A stretch of DNA of 7,394 bases from Saprospiraceae bacterium (GCA_027031185.1 JALVEF010000469.1:1-7394), one strand, 5' to 3'. Shown: positions 1 to 6,210, counted from the stretch's first letter. A program made the numbers and translations. Notes: generated by a model not told the origin, from the letters alone.

Positions 1-33
1 CAAGGTCGAATATCAGGGGCAAGTATGTGCGGG

Positions 34-73
34 ACCGCTAAACCGCTAAACCGCCACACCGATAAACCGTGGG
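34..73. repeat. Short 8-bp tandem array (5' flank)
   Basis: Five consecutive 8-bp units can be read: ACCGCTAA, ACCGCTAA, ACCGCCAC, ACCGATAA, ACCGTGGG. The reverse complement of the main unit is TTAGCGGT, the same family as the larger array at 3071-3166, so the two arrays are in opposite orientation on either side of the first operon. In this orientation the array carries no + strand stop codons in the frame of the following gene, so that frame stays open back to position 25. I regard that extension as non-coding. Confidence 0.8.
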
Positions 74-88
74 CCTTGGGCCATGGGC

Positions 89-120
89 TGTGGACCATTT
101 ACCGTAAAAAACTATCTTTG
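89..120 (+). promoter_or_regulatory. Predicted Bacteroidota-type promoter for the DUF368/aroE/PRODH operon
   Basis: TATCTTTG at 113-120 is a perfect match to the Bacteroidota -7 consensus TAnnTTTG. TGTG at 89-92, 20 bp upstream, matches the -33 box TTTG at three of four positions. Transcription would begin around 127, giving a leader of about 12 nt before the ATG at 139. This placement supports 139, not 25, as the start of the first gene. It is a consensus match only. Confidence 0.55.
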
Positions 121-138
121 CCGCTCAAATTGACGAGA

Positions 139-1068
139 ATGAACTGGCTGGGCATTGCACTGCGGGGGATGGCTATGGGGATTGCCGAGGTGATTCCCGG
201 TGTTTCCGGTGGCACCATCGCCTTCATAACGGGCATATACGAAAAGTTGATAGACTCCATCAAAGCCATCGGCCCCGGGCTGGCCGCCCCGTATAGACAT
301 GGTGGGATCCGGGCCGTGTGGCGTACCATCAACGGTAATTTCCTGCTCGCCCTCGGCGGCGGTATGGCGGCGGGCCTGCTTACCGGCGTGGTAGGCGTCA
401 CCTACTTGCTCAAACACTATCCACCTGTCGTATGGGCCTTCTTTTTTGGTTTAATAGTAGGCTCTGCTATATTCGTATTCAGGCAGTTACGCCATATCGG
501 TGCACAAGAATTACTGGCACTCGCCGCCGGTTTCGGTATCGCCTTTTATGTCACCGTGGCGACACCGGCTCACGGGAGCGATGCCTTGTGGATGGTGTTT
601 ATATCCGGAGCCATTGCCATTTCGGCCATGCTACTACCCGGCATTTCCGGCAGCTTCATTCTCCTGCTGATGGGCATGTACATGGTGGTGCTGCCGGCGG
701 TAAAGGACAGCATAAGCAAGGGAGATCCGCACGCCCTGACGGTGAGCATCATATTCATTTTAGGATGCCTGGTAGGACTGGCGACATTCTCCAGAGTCAT
801 CAGCTGGATTTTCAAGCACCACCGCCAGGCGGCGCTGGCCCTGCTTACCGGCTTTATGGCCGGCTCACTCAACAAGCTTTGGCCCTGGCACAATGTCGTG
901 CAGACACGACTCAACAGCAAGGGAGAAGCCGTGCCTTTTATCACCCGCAATGTCTGGCCCGCCGATTATGCCGGCGACCCGCTCCTCCTCCCTGTCCTGA
1001 TAGCCTTTCCGGCCGGCCTGGCCGTGGTCTTTTTGCTGGACCGGCTGGGCACCAAAATCGGCGACTAA
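139..1068 (+). CDS. DUF368 family membrane protein (PopT-type polyprenyl-phosphate transporter)
   Basis: A predicted inner-membrane protein of 309 residues belonging to the DUF368 family. Members of this family (PopT) have been shown to recycle the undecaprenyl-phosphate lipid carrier across the cytoplasmic membrane for cell-wall and surface-polymer synthesis. The family signature PGVSGGT lies near residues 20-26, within the first hydrophobic segment. It recurs as PGISGS near 167-172, as expected for an internally duplicated fold. A third recognisable stretch, GFMAG followed by LWPWH, is near 238-251. About eight hydrophobic segments are visible. The frame is open back to 25, but the extra 38 residues are encoded by the 8-bp repeat and promoter region and look non-coding. 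The ATG at 139 gives the usual family length and N-terminus. The gene ends 3 bp before aroE, so the two are probably co-transcribed. The family is clear; the exact lipid substrate is inferred. Confidence 0.9.
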   Translation: MNWLGIALRGMAMGIAEVIPGVSGGTIAFITGIYEKLIDSIKAIGPGLAAPYRHGGIRAVWRTINGNFLLALGGGMAAGLLTGVVGVTYLLKHYPPVVWAFFFGLIVGSAIFVFRQLRHIGAQELLALAAGFGIAFYVTVATPAHGSDALWMVFISGAIAISAMLLPGISGSFILLLMGMYMVVLPAVKDSISKGDPHALTVSIIFILGCLVGLATFSRVISWIFKHHRQAALALLTGFMAGSLNKLWPWHNVVQTRLNSKGEAVPFITRNVWPADYAGDPLLLPVLIAFPAGLAVVFLLDRLGTKIGD

Positions 1069-1071
1069 TCC

Positions 1072-3078
1072 ATGCACGAACCCAAATACTTACTGGGGCT
1101 GATTGGTTATCCGCTGGCGCACAGCTTCTCCAAACGCCACTTCACTGCCTTATTTGAGCAAGCCGCCCGCACGGACATAAAATATGAGTTTTTTCCCTTG
1201 CGGGAAATAGGTGAATTTCCTGCACTCCTACGCGCGCACCCCAATCTCGTTGGGCTCAATGTCACGATCCCGCACAAACGGGCCATCATACCGTACCTGA
1301 ACCAACTGGACCCGATTGCCCGGCGCGCCGGGGCCGTCAATACCCTTGTCATCCGTGGCGACCAACGCACCGGTTACAATACAGACGTGACCGCCTTCCG
1401 TGAATCCCTGGCAACCCTGCTCCGCCGGCACAACCGTCCCCCGGAAAATGAAAAAGCCATCATCCTCGGCACAGGGGGCGCGGCGCAAGCCGTACGCGTC
1501 GCACTCGAAGACATCGGCATCGGCTACCGCTTTGTCTCCCGCCGGGGAGACAAAGCACACCTGACCTATCCCGCTTTCAAAGCCCTGCCCCCCGATGCCT
1601 ATACCCTCATTATCAACGCCACACCGCTGGGCACCTTCCCCAATACCGATACTTGCCCCGACATCGCGTACGAAAAACTGACACCGGCGCACATTGCCTA
1701 TGACCTGGTCTATAACCCGCCGGACACGCTTTTTTTGCGCAAAGCAAAAAAAGCAGGCTGCATTTTGAAAAACGGAGCAGAAATGTTAGCTTTGCAGGCA
1801 GAGTCGGCACTACGTATTTGGGAACTAAACATACCAATCATGCCGAGAATTCTACCCCTCAAGACCAATGAGAAAATTACAACCAGACACGCTGTGCCCC
1901 GAGTTGATTTCGACAACACCGAGCTTGCCTTTGCCTACAAGTCCGATGCCGAACTGAAAGCTACCGACCGCGTTTTCCGTCTCATGAGCAAACCCACGCT
2001 TGTCAGACTGGGCTCCAAAATCGCTCCCGCTGCGCTTCGCTGGCACCTGCCATTTATCAAGCCCTTTATCCGCAAGACCATCTACCAACAGTTTTGCGGT
2101 GGCACCACCTTGCTCAATTCCCTGCCCGTCATCCAAAAACTGGCCCAATACCGTGTGATGACCATCCTCGACTACAGCTCCGAAGGCAACGATGAACCGG
2201 CGGAGCTCAACAAGACCATGAACGAGATCGTACGGGCCATCGAATTTGCCAAGGACTATCCGTCCGTCCCCATCGTCAGTGTCAAGCTATCCGGACTGGC
2301 GCCAAACATCCTGCTGACCAAGCTCTTAGACGAAAAGAAGACGTTGAGCAAGAAGGACTTAAGCGAATACCGCGAATTTCTAAAACGAGTGGACAACATT
2401 TGCCACGTCGCACAAAGCCGCGAGGTCACCGTCTTTTTCGATGCCGAAGAATCCTGGTTGCAAGATGCTATTGACCATGTCGTCATGATCATGATGCGCC
2501 GTTACAACAAATCCAAAGCCGTCGTCTTCAATACTTATCAAATGTATCGCAAAGACCGGCTCGCTGTATTGATGCGCGACCACGAAACAGCAGAAAAAGA
2601 CGGCTTTATCCTGGGTGTCAAAACGGTTCGCGGTGCCTACATGGACCAGGAGCGCGAGCGTGCCCGCCGCCTCGGACTGCCCGACCCCATCCATCCCACC
2701 AAAGAGGCCACCGACAAAAGCTACAATCTGGCCATTAAGTTTTGCCTCGACCACATTGACCGCATCGCCCTGTGCAATGCCACACACAACGAAGCCAGCT
2801 GCCGCCTACACATTGAATATCTCCAGAAGAAAAACATCCCGCCGGACCACCCCAACCAAATGTTCGCACAACTGTATGGCATGAGCGACCATCTCACCTT
2901 CAACCTCGCCCATGCCGGTTATCCGGCCGCTAAGTATCTCCCCTATGGCCCCATCGAAGAAGTCATCCCCTACCTCATCAGACGCGCCGAGGAAAACACT
3001 TCCATCACCGGTGAAGTGACTCGCGAACGAAGCTATGTCCTCCGTGAATTAAAGCGCCGCGGGATAAAGACGGTGTAA
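1072..3078 (+). CDS. aroE: Shikimate dehydrogenase - proline dehydrogenase fused reading frame
   Basis: One uninterrupted 668-residue frame holds two complete, unrelated enzymes. Residues 1 to about 250 are AroE, the NADPH-dependent reduction of 3-dehydroshikimate to shikimate in aromatic amino-acid synthesis. Visible motifs are NVTIPHK (63-69, catalytic Lys69), NTD (103-105), the nucleotide loop GTGGAAQ (133-139) and NATPLG (182-187). Residues about 278-668 are an FAD-dependent proline dehydrogenase oxidising proline to pyrroline-5-carboxylate. It starts at VDFDNTE and shows SVKLSG (403-408), FFDAEES (455-461), NTYQMYR (487-493), VKTVRGAY (516-523), THNE (571-574), QLYGMSD (600-606) and the substrate-binding RRAEENTS (637-644). 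Both domains have normal family length (about 250 and 390). They are joined by about 25 residues with no recognisable domain. I know of no metabolic reason to fuse these steps. The GGG run at 1820-1822 may hide a one-base frameshift (see the junction entry), so the fusion itself is less certain than the two enzyme identities. The C-terminal Thr-Val-stop is encoded by the first unit of a repeat array. Confidence 0.85.
   Translation: MHEPKYLLGLIGYPLAHSFSKRHFTALFEQAARTDIKYEFFPLREIGEFPALLRAHPNLVGLNVTIPHKRAIIPYLNQLDPIARRAGAVNTLVIRGDQRTGYNTDVTAFRESLATLLRRHNRPPENEKAIILGTGGAAQAVRVALEDIGIGYRFVSRRGDKAHLTYPAFKALPPDAYTLIINATPLGTFPNTDTCPDIAYEKLTPAHIAYDLVYNPPDTLFLRKAKKAGCILKNGAEMLALQAESALRIWELNIPIMPRILPLKTNEKITTRHAVPRVDFDNTELAFAYKSDAELKATDRVFRLMSKPTLVRLGSKIAPAALRWHLPFIKPFIRKTIYQQFCGGTTLLNSLPVIQKLAQYRVMTILDYSSEGNDEPAELNKTMNEIVRAIEFAKDYPSVPIVSVKLSGLAPNILLTKLLDEKKTLSKKDLSEYREFLKRVDNICHVAQSREVTVFFDAEESWLQDAIDHVVMIMMRRYNKSKAVVFNTYQMYRKDRLAVLMRDHETAEKDGFILGVKTVRGAYMDQERERARRLGLPDPIHPTKEATDKSYNLAIKFCLDHIDRIALCNATHNEASCRLHIEYLQKKNIPPDHPNQMFAQLYGMSDHLTFNLAHAGYPAAKYLPYGPIEEVIPYLIRRAEENTSITGEVTRERSYVLRELKRRGIKTV
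1764..1794 (+). promoter_or_regulatory. Internal promoter in the 3' end of aroE, predicted to drive PRODH
   Basis: TTTG at 1764-1767 and TAGCTTTG at 1787-1794 are separated by exactly 19 bp. This matches both boxes and the spacing of the Bacteroidota vegetative promoter consensus (TTTG, 19-21 bp, TAnnTTTG). The predicted start site near 1801 would give a leader of about 40 nt to the ATG at 1840. The local leucine codons are TTG, TTA and TTG, in a gene that mostly uses CTG or CTC, which could reflect selection for the promoter. The stretch also encodes a conserved AroE motif (KNGAEMLALQAE), so the match could be partly fortuitous. Confidence 0.5.
1819..1842 (+). other. aroE/PRODH junction: possible one-base frameshift and hidden stop
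   Basis: The frame as given reads TGG GAA CTA AAC (Trp-Glu-Leu-Asn) and continues into PRODH. If one G of the run at 1820-1822 is removed, the same bases read TGG AAC TAA, ending AroE as Ile-Trp-Asn-stop at about 251 residues. To my knowledge that is a typical C-terminus and length for Bacteroidota AroE. An ATG for PRODH lies at 1840-1842, 11 bp after that TAA. The base pattern is directly visible. Whether the extra G is a sequencing error, a real mutation or the native state cannot be told from the sequence. Confidence 0.55.
1840..3078 (+). CDS. Alternative model: separate proline dehydrogenase start
   Basis: This is an alternative reading of the 3' part of the 1072-3078 frame. From the ATG at 1840 it would give a 412-residue stand-alone proline dehydrogenase, and the recognisable domain begins about 20 residues in at VDFDNTE. 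Stand-alone Bacteroidota PRODHs are about 390-400 residues, so this is an ordinary full-length protein. Support comes from the predicted promoter at 1764-1794 and from the hidden aroE stop at 1826-1828. No strong Shine-Dalgarno is seen, which is normal for this phylum. There is an ATG at 1868, but it is in another frame and not usable. No P5C dehydrogenase domain is attached, so the second step of proline breakdown must be encoded elsewhere. Confidence 0.45.
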   Translation: MPRILPLKTNEKITTRHAVPRVDFDNTELAFAYKSDAELKATDRVFRLMSKPTLVRLGSKIAPAALRWHLPFIKPFIRKTIYQQFCGGTTLLNSLPVIQKLAQYRVMTILDYSSEGNDEPAELNKTMNEIVRAIEFAKDYPSVPIVSVKLSGLAPNILLTKLLDEKKTLSKKDLSEYREFLKRVDNICHVAQSREVTVFFDAEESWLQDAIDHVVMIMMRRYNKSKAVVFNTYQMYRKDRLAVLMRDHETAEKDGFILGVKTVRGAYMDQERERARRLGLPDPIHPTKEATDKSYNLAIKFCLDHIDRIALCNATHNEASCRLHIEYLQKKNIPPDHPNQMFAQLYGMSDHLTFNLAHAGYPAAKYLPYGPIEEVIPYLIRRAEENTSITGEVTRERSYVLRELKRRGIKTV

Positions 3079-3166
3079 CGGTGTAACGGTGTAACGGTGT
3101 AGCGGTTTAGCGGTGTAACGGTGTGGCGGTGTGACGGTTTAGCGGTGTGACGGGGTAACGGTGCGG
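3071..3166. repeat. 12-unit array of an 8-bp tandem repeat (CGGTGTAA type)
   Basis: Twelve contiguous 8-bp units run from 3071, mostly CGGTGTAA with variants CGGTGTAG, CGGTTTAG, CGGTGTGA, CGGTGTGG, CGGGGTAA and CGGTGCGG. The first unit lies inside the preceding coding sequence and supplies its last Val codon and its TAA. Ten of the twelve units end in a stop triplet. Because 8 is not a multiple of 3, these stops fall in all three + strand frames. Related units in the opposite orientation lie at 34-73. Confidence 0.9.
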
Positions 3167-3225
3167 TTCGACGGGCTCGGTTCGACTTCGCCCTTCGACA
3201 AGCTCAGGGCAGCGCTCAGCGACCA
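3164..3225. repeat. REP-like GC-rich repeat with small palindromes
   Basis: CGGTTCGAC occurs twice, at 3164-3172 and 3178-3186. It is followed by an imperfect palindrome at 3190-3210 with arms GCCCT and AGGGC, and then two GCTCAG copies. Sequence of this type (CCCTTCGACAAGCTCAGGGC) is familiar to me as a dispersed intergenic repeat in environmental bacterial genomes. That recollection cannot be tested here. Confidence 0.55.
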
Positions 3226-3276
3226 AAGGTCAACGATCCAAATTACATGGTAGTATCAGGGGTACGTGCGAGACAA

Positions 3277-3340
3277 ATTCAACGCACCCCGACAGGGGTG
3301 TATTCAACGCAAAGCATTCAACCGCGTAGGCGTTTCAACG
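3277..3340. repeat. Hairpin plus four ATTCAAC-type short repeats
   Basis: CACCCC-GACA-GGGGTG at 3285-3300 forms a perfect 6-bp stem with a 4-nt loop. ATTCAACG flanks it on both sides (3277-3284 and 3302-3309). Variants ATTCAACCG (3316-3324) and TTTCAACG (3333-3340) follow. A related hairpin followed by TATTCA lies at 6939-6965, so this looks like a dispersed palindromic repeat family. Confidence 0.6.
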
Positions 3341-3341
3341 T

Positions 3342-3442
3342 CCCGCACTTACTTGCCCAAAGTGCTGGGCAAATAGCGTTCATCCAGCAAAAGACTAATG
3401 CGAAAGGGGGCAGCCCAAATCAGCAAAGCAAGTAAGTGCGGG
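3342..3442. repeat. 15-bp perfect inverted repeat with 71-bp spacer (MITE-like or structured element)
   Basis: CCCGCACTTACTTGC at 3342-3356 is the exact reverse complement of GCAAGTAAGTGCGGG at 3428-3442. Inside the left arm a second small hairpin can form (GCCCA at 3355-3359 with TGGGC at 3366-3370). A one-mismatch copy of the right arm, GCAAGTATGTGCGGG, is at 19-33. No target-site duplication is seen at the outer ends. The right arm begins just downstream of the symporter stop codon on the - strand, so it may also act as an mRNA 3'-end structure. Confidence 0.7.
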
Positions 3443-3453
3443 GCAAGCTATTT

Positions 3454-4983
3454 TTAATTTTTAATTGAACCGGGTTTGGATATCAGCCACAGCCCTAAAA
3501 AGGTCAGCAGGCCATTGACTGCCAGAATGAAAAAACCAAATGTAAAACCCTGAAACCAGGTAGCAGAATTCAAGTCCAGCACGACGGCCAAAAGCGCCGC
3601 CCCCAACGTCACCGGCAATACCCACCGGTCCTGCACGCGCCGCCTTGTCAGTATCCCGAAACTAAACATGCCCAACAGCGGCCCGTATGTATAGCCGGCA
3701 AACTTAAACAGCTTGTTTATCACCGCCTCCTCCCGATACGCATTGGCTACAATGACAATCCCCATTATGACCAATGAAAAGGCCACATGCACCAGCATCC
3801 GCTTGCGCCGATCCCCCGGGCGGTCCGGCGCATCCTCATCGGCCCGCATCCCCAGAAAATCCATGCTGAAAGACGTCGTCAACGATGTAAGCGCCGAATC
3901 GGCACTGGAAAAGGCCGCCGCCACAAAACCTATCAAAAACACAATGGAGATAAACGACGGGAAGTGCCGCAGCGCCAGCGTGGGATACAGCTCATCCGTG
4001 GACTGGGGCAGAGGCAGTCCCACACCGGATGCATACATATAGAGCAAGGCCCCGAGCGACAAAAAAAGCAAATTGACAAAAAACAACACCACCGAAAACG
4101 AAAACATATTGTACTGCGCTTCTTTGAGCGACCGGCAGGTTAGGTTCTTTTGCATCATATCCTGATCCAGGCCGGTCATCACAATGGCGATCAGCACCCC
4201 GCTCAAAAACTGCTTAAAAAAGAAATTGGGGCTTTTCCAGCCATTCTCAAAAAAGAACATCTTGGAATAGCTACTGTCCCGCACCTTGCCCAACGTCTGC
4301 CAGAAAGACAAGTCCATCGTATGGCCGATATAAGCTATCGTCGCCACTACGGCAATAAGCATAAACAACGTCTGCAAGGTATCCGTGTAGATGATGGTCT
4401 TAATACCCCCTTTATACGTATAAGCCCATATCAAAGCGATCATAAAAAGTATGGTCGCCCAAAAGGGCACACCAAAGGCATCCATCATAAAGGTCTGCAA
4501 GACCATGGCCACCAGAAATATCCGGAAAGACGCGCCTATCAACCGGGACAACAAAAAGTATGCGGCACCGGCCTTTTGCGCTTGTACACCAAACCTGTCC
4601 CGCAAATATTCATATATTGACGTCAGATGGAGTCGGTAATACAGCGGCAATAGCACCAATGCAATCACCACATAGCCCACCAGATAGCCCAGCACCACCT
4701 GCATATACGAAAAGTAAATATTGGCGCGCTCCACGGCTTTCCCCGTGAGCGCCTTCATCACTTCTGGCGTCGCACCCACTACGCCGGGGATCGAAATAAA
4801 CGTCACCCCCGACAGCGACGCACCGATCATCCCAAAGGCCACCAAATACCACGGTGAGCGCTTGTCTGCCGAAAAAAACGTCCGGTTCGTCGCTCGTCGC
4901 GATGTCACATAAGACACAGCCATCAGCAGCAGAAAATAGCCAAGAAGTACCAGCAATATCGTTGTAGGAGACAGGCCGGTCAT
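3454..4983 (-). CDS. Sodium:solute symporter (SSS/SLC5 family)
   Basis: A 509-residue integral membrane protein of the solute:sodium symporter family, which has the LeuT-type fold and about 13 membrane helices. It is expected to import a solute with Na+ across the cytoplasmic membrane. Visible signatures are the N-terminal helix followed by TSRRATNRTFFSADKRSPW (27-45), ASLSGVTFISIPG (55-67), GGIKTIIYTDTLQ (192-204), GLDQDMMQKN (271-280), and the Ser/Thr-rich Na+-site helix AAFSSADSALTSLTTSF (356-372). Length is normal for the family and no frameshift is seen. It starts 3 bp after the stop of the PD40 lipoprotein gene and shows no promoter of its own, so the two form an operon. The substrate (sugar, sialic acid, amino acid, proline or other) cannot be assigned from the motifs. 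Confidence 0.9.
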   Translation of the reverse strand: MTGLSPTTILLVLLGYFLLLMAVSYVTSRRATNRTFFSADKRSPWYLVAFGMIGASLSGVTFISIPGVVGATPEVMKALTGKAVERANIYFSYMQVVLGYLVGYVVIALVLLPLYYRLHLTSIYEYLRDRFGVQAQKAGAAYFLLSRLIGASFRIFLVAMVLQTFMMDAFGVPFWATILFMIALIWAYTYKGGIKTIIYTDTLQTLFMLIAVVATIAYIGHTMDLSFWQTLGKVRDSSYSKMFFFENGWKSPNFFFKQFLSGVLIAIVMTGLDQDMMQKNLTCRSLKEAQYNMFSFSVVLFFVNLLFLSLGALLYMYASGVGLPLPQSTDELYPTLALRHFPSFISIVFLIGFVAAAFSSADSALTSLTTSFSMDFLGMRADEDAPDRPGDRRKRMLVHVAFSLVIMGIVIVANAYREEAVINKLFKFAGYTYGPLLGMFSFGILTRRRVQDRWVLPVTLGAALLAVVLDLNSATWFQGFTFGFFILAVNGLLTFLGLWLISKPGSIKN

Positions 4984-4986
4984 GAT

Positions 4987-6108
4987 TCATTCTTTCCACT
5001 CGGCAATAAACAAATTGGTGTCATGCCCCCCGCCATTGTTCCGGTTTGACGAAAACACCAAATACTTGCCATCATTAGAAAAGACAGGAAAGGCGTCAAA
5101 CATACCACTGGCCGTGATTTTTTCCAGACCGGTACCGTCCACGTTGATCAAATACAGATTGAACGGAAATCCCCGCTCATATTCATGGTTGGAAGCAAAG
5201 ATGATTTTCTTGCCCGACGGGTGAAAAAACGGCGCCCAGTTGGCCTTGCCCAGGTGGGTCACCTGCCGCATATTGCTGCCATCCACATTGCACACAAACA
5301 CCTCCATCTGCGTAGGCGTCACCAAGCCTTGTTTGAGCAGTTCCTTGTACTCCTTGCGCTCTTCCGGCGTCTTGGGACGGGAGGCCCGGAAAACAATTTG
5401 CGAGCCATCCGGCGAAAAGAAAGCCCCGCCGTCATAGCCCAGCTCGTGCGTGATCTGCTTGACATTCGAGCCGTCAATATCCATAGTAAACAGCTCCAGG
5501 TCTCCAGTGCGCATCGAAGTAAAGACGATTTTGTCGCCTTTCGGCGACACGGTCGCCTCCGCATCATAGCCCGGCGTATTCGTCAGCTGCTTGATGATGT
5601 GGCCGTTCAGATCGGCCACAAAGATGTCATAAGACGCATAAATCGGCCAGACGTACTTGCCATCCGTGCGCCGGGCGGGCACCGGCGGGCAGGTATCCGC
5701 GCCCAGATGCGTGGAAGCGTAGAGTATTGTCGTATCCCCGGGCAAAAAGTACGAGCAAGTTGTCCGCCCCTTACCGGTAGAAACCATCGGCGGCACCTTG
5801 GGCTTGGCCCAGGTCTGATCCACACCCGTCACAAAGATTTGATCACAGGGTGCATTCCAATCCGGATTGGTAGCCTGAAAGACCAGTTTCTTATCATCAA
5901 AACTCCAATAGGCCTCCGCATTATCCCCACCGAAAGTCAGCTGGCGCAGCGATTTGAAATGTTTTTCTTCGCCCGGCAAGATCAGGCTCTTCGCCTGCTT
6001 GGATGTCGCCGAAGCTGTCCCGTCCTTTTGCGGCGGTGTGGATGTGTCCGGCCCCTGTTTGCATGACCACAATACCAGTAAAATCAACAACCCGGTCAGT
6101 CTTCTCAT
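4987..6108 (-). CDS. TolB/PD40-type beta-propeller lipoprotein
   Basis: A 373-residue predicted lipoprotein. The N-terminus has two arginines, a hydrophobic segment and a lipobox LWSC with the lipidated cysteine at residue 16. A low-complexity linker rich in Ser, Thr, Pro and Lys follows. The rest is a TolB-like propeller with repeated PD40 motifs: LRQLTFG...SFDDKKLVF (54-77), IKQLTNT...SPKGDKIVFTS (172-198), VKQITHE...SPDGSQIVFRAS (216-243), MRQVTHLG...HPSGKKIIFAS (280-306) and LEKITASG...SNDGKYLVFSS (328-354). Such proteins sit on the periplasmic face of the envelope and usually bind partners or ligands; a catalytic role is not indicated. It is co-transcribed with the downstream symporter, suggesting a joint envelope or uptake function. 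Whether it is the functional TolB of a Tol-Pal system is doubtful because no tol or pal genes are adjacent. Confidence 0.85.
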   Translation of the reverse strand: MRRLTGLLILLVLWSCKQGPDTSTPPQKDGTASATSKQAKSLILPGEEKHFKSLRQLTFGGDNAEAYWSFDDKKLVFQATNPDWNAPCDQIFVTGVDQTWAKPKVPPMVSTGKGRTTCSYFLPGDTTILYASTHLGADTCPPVPARRTDGKYVWPIYASYDIFVADLNGHIIKQLTNTPGYDAEATVSPKGDKIVFTSMRTGDLELFTMDIDGSNVKQITHELGYDGGAFFSPDGSQIVFRASRPKTPEERKEYKELLKQGLVTPTQMEVFVCNVDGSNMRQVTHLGKANWAPFFHPSGKKIIFASNHEYERGFPFNLYLINVDGTGLEKITASGMFDAFPVFSNDGKYLVFSSNRNNGGGHDTNLFIAEWKE

Positions 6109-6130
6109 TGCACGTGTTTTTGGTGGAAGG

Positions 6131-6138
6131 CAAAAGTA
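6131..6138 (-). promoter_or_regulatory. Predicted -7 box for the lipoprotein/symporter operon
   Basis: On the - strand these bases read TACTTTTG, a perfect match to TAnnTTTG. It lies 22 bp from the ATG, giving a leader of about 17 nt. The -33 position falls in the preceding terminator hairpin and matches TTTG poorly, so the assignment rests on one box and on its position. Confidence 0.4.
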
Positions 6139-6141
6139 CTA

Positions 6142-6189
6142 AAAGGCCGCGGTTTTGCCGGAGTGATTCCGGCAAAAACCGCGGCCTTT
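6142..6189 (-). terminator. Long GC-rich terminator hairpin
   Basis: An inverted repeat with arms at 6142-6162 and 6168-6189 forms a stem of about 21 bp with one bulged A and a 5-nt loop. The stem contains AAAGGCCGCGG paired with CCGCGGCCTTT. On the - strand it lies 22 bp after the stop of the 6211-6915 gene and is followed by CCTTTTAGTACTTTTG. It fits a Rho-independent terminator for that gene and insulates the next promoter. Confidence 0.8.
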
Positions 6190-6210
6190 CATCGCTTTGT
6201 CACCGATGCG

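Larger units (their letters stand above)
3079..3453. other. Convergent intergenic region made almost entirely of repeats
   Basis: This stretch separates two converging operons. It contains the remainder of the 8-bp array, REP-like GC-rich sequence, a hairpin with four spaced ATTCAAC-type heptamers, and a long-spaced inverted repeat. I see no credible gene. The open frame at 3247-3435 translates the repeats themselves and has no domain-like character. No classic terminator with a U-run is obvious for the + strand operon, although the hairpins could serve. Confidence 0.8.

Noticed and set aside
25..138. N-terminal extension of the DUF368 gene from an ATG at 25
   Set aside because: The extra residues are encoded by the 8-bp repeats and the predicted promoter. 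They do not resemble a DUF368 N-terminus, whereas the ATG at 139 does.
432..1157. 241-residue + strand frame overlapping the DUF368 gene and the start of aroE
   Set aside because: It is Arg- and His-rich shadow coding that crosses two well-supported genes in another frame.
3071..3166. CRISPR array
   Set aside because: The units are 8 bp and contiguous, without spacers; this is a simple tandem repeat.
3247..3435. 62-residue open frame on the + strand
   Set aside because: It runs through the hairpin, the ATTCAAC repeats and the inverted repeat. Its translation is that of repeats, with no domain character.
4150..4620. 156-residue open frame antisense to the symporter
   Set aside because: It is a shadow frame of a clear membrane transporter gene, with low-complexity His/Gln/Lys composition.
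5185..6066. 293-residue open frame antisense to the PD40 lipoprotein
   Set aside because: It is rich in Arg, His and Ile, has no recognisable motif, and lies wholly within a well-supported gene on the other strand.
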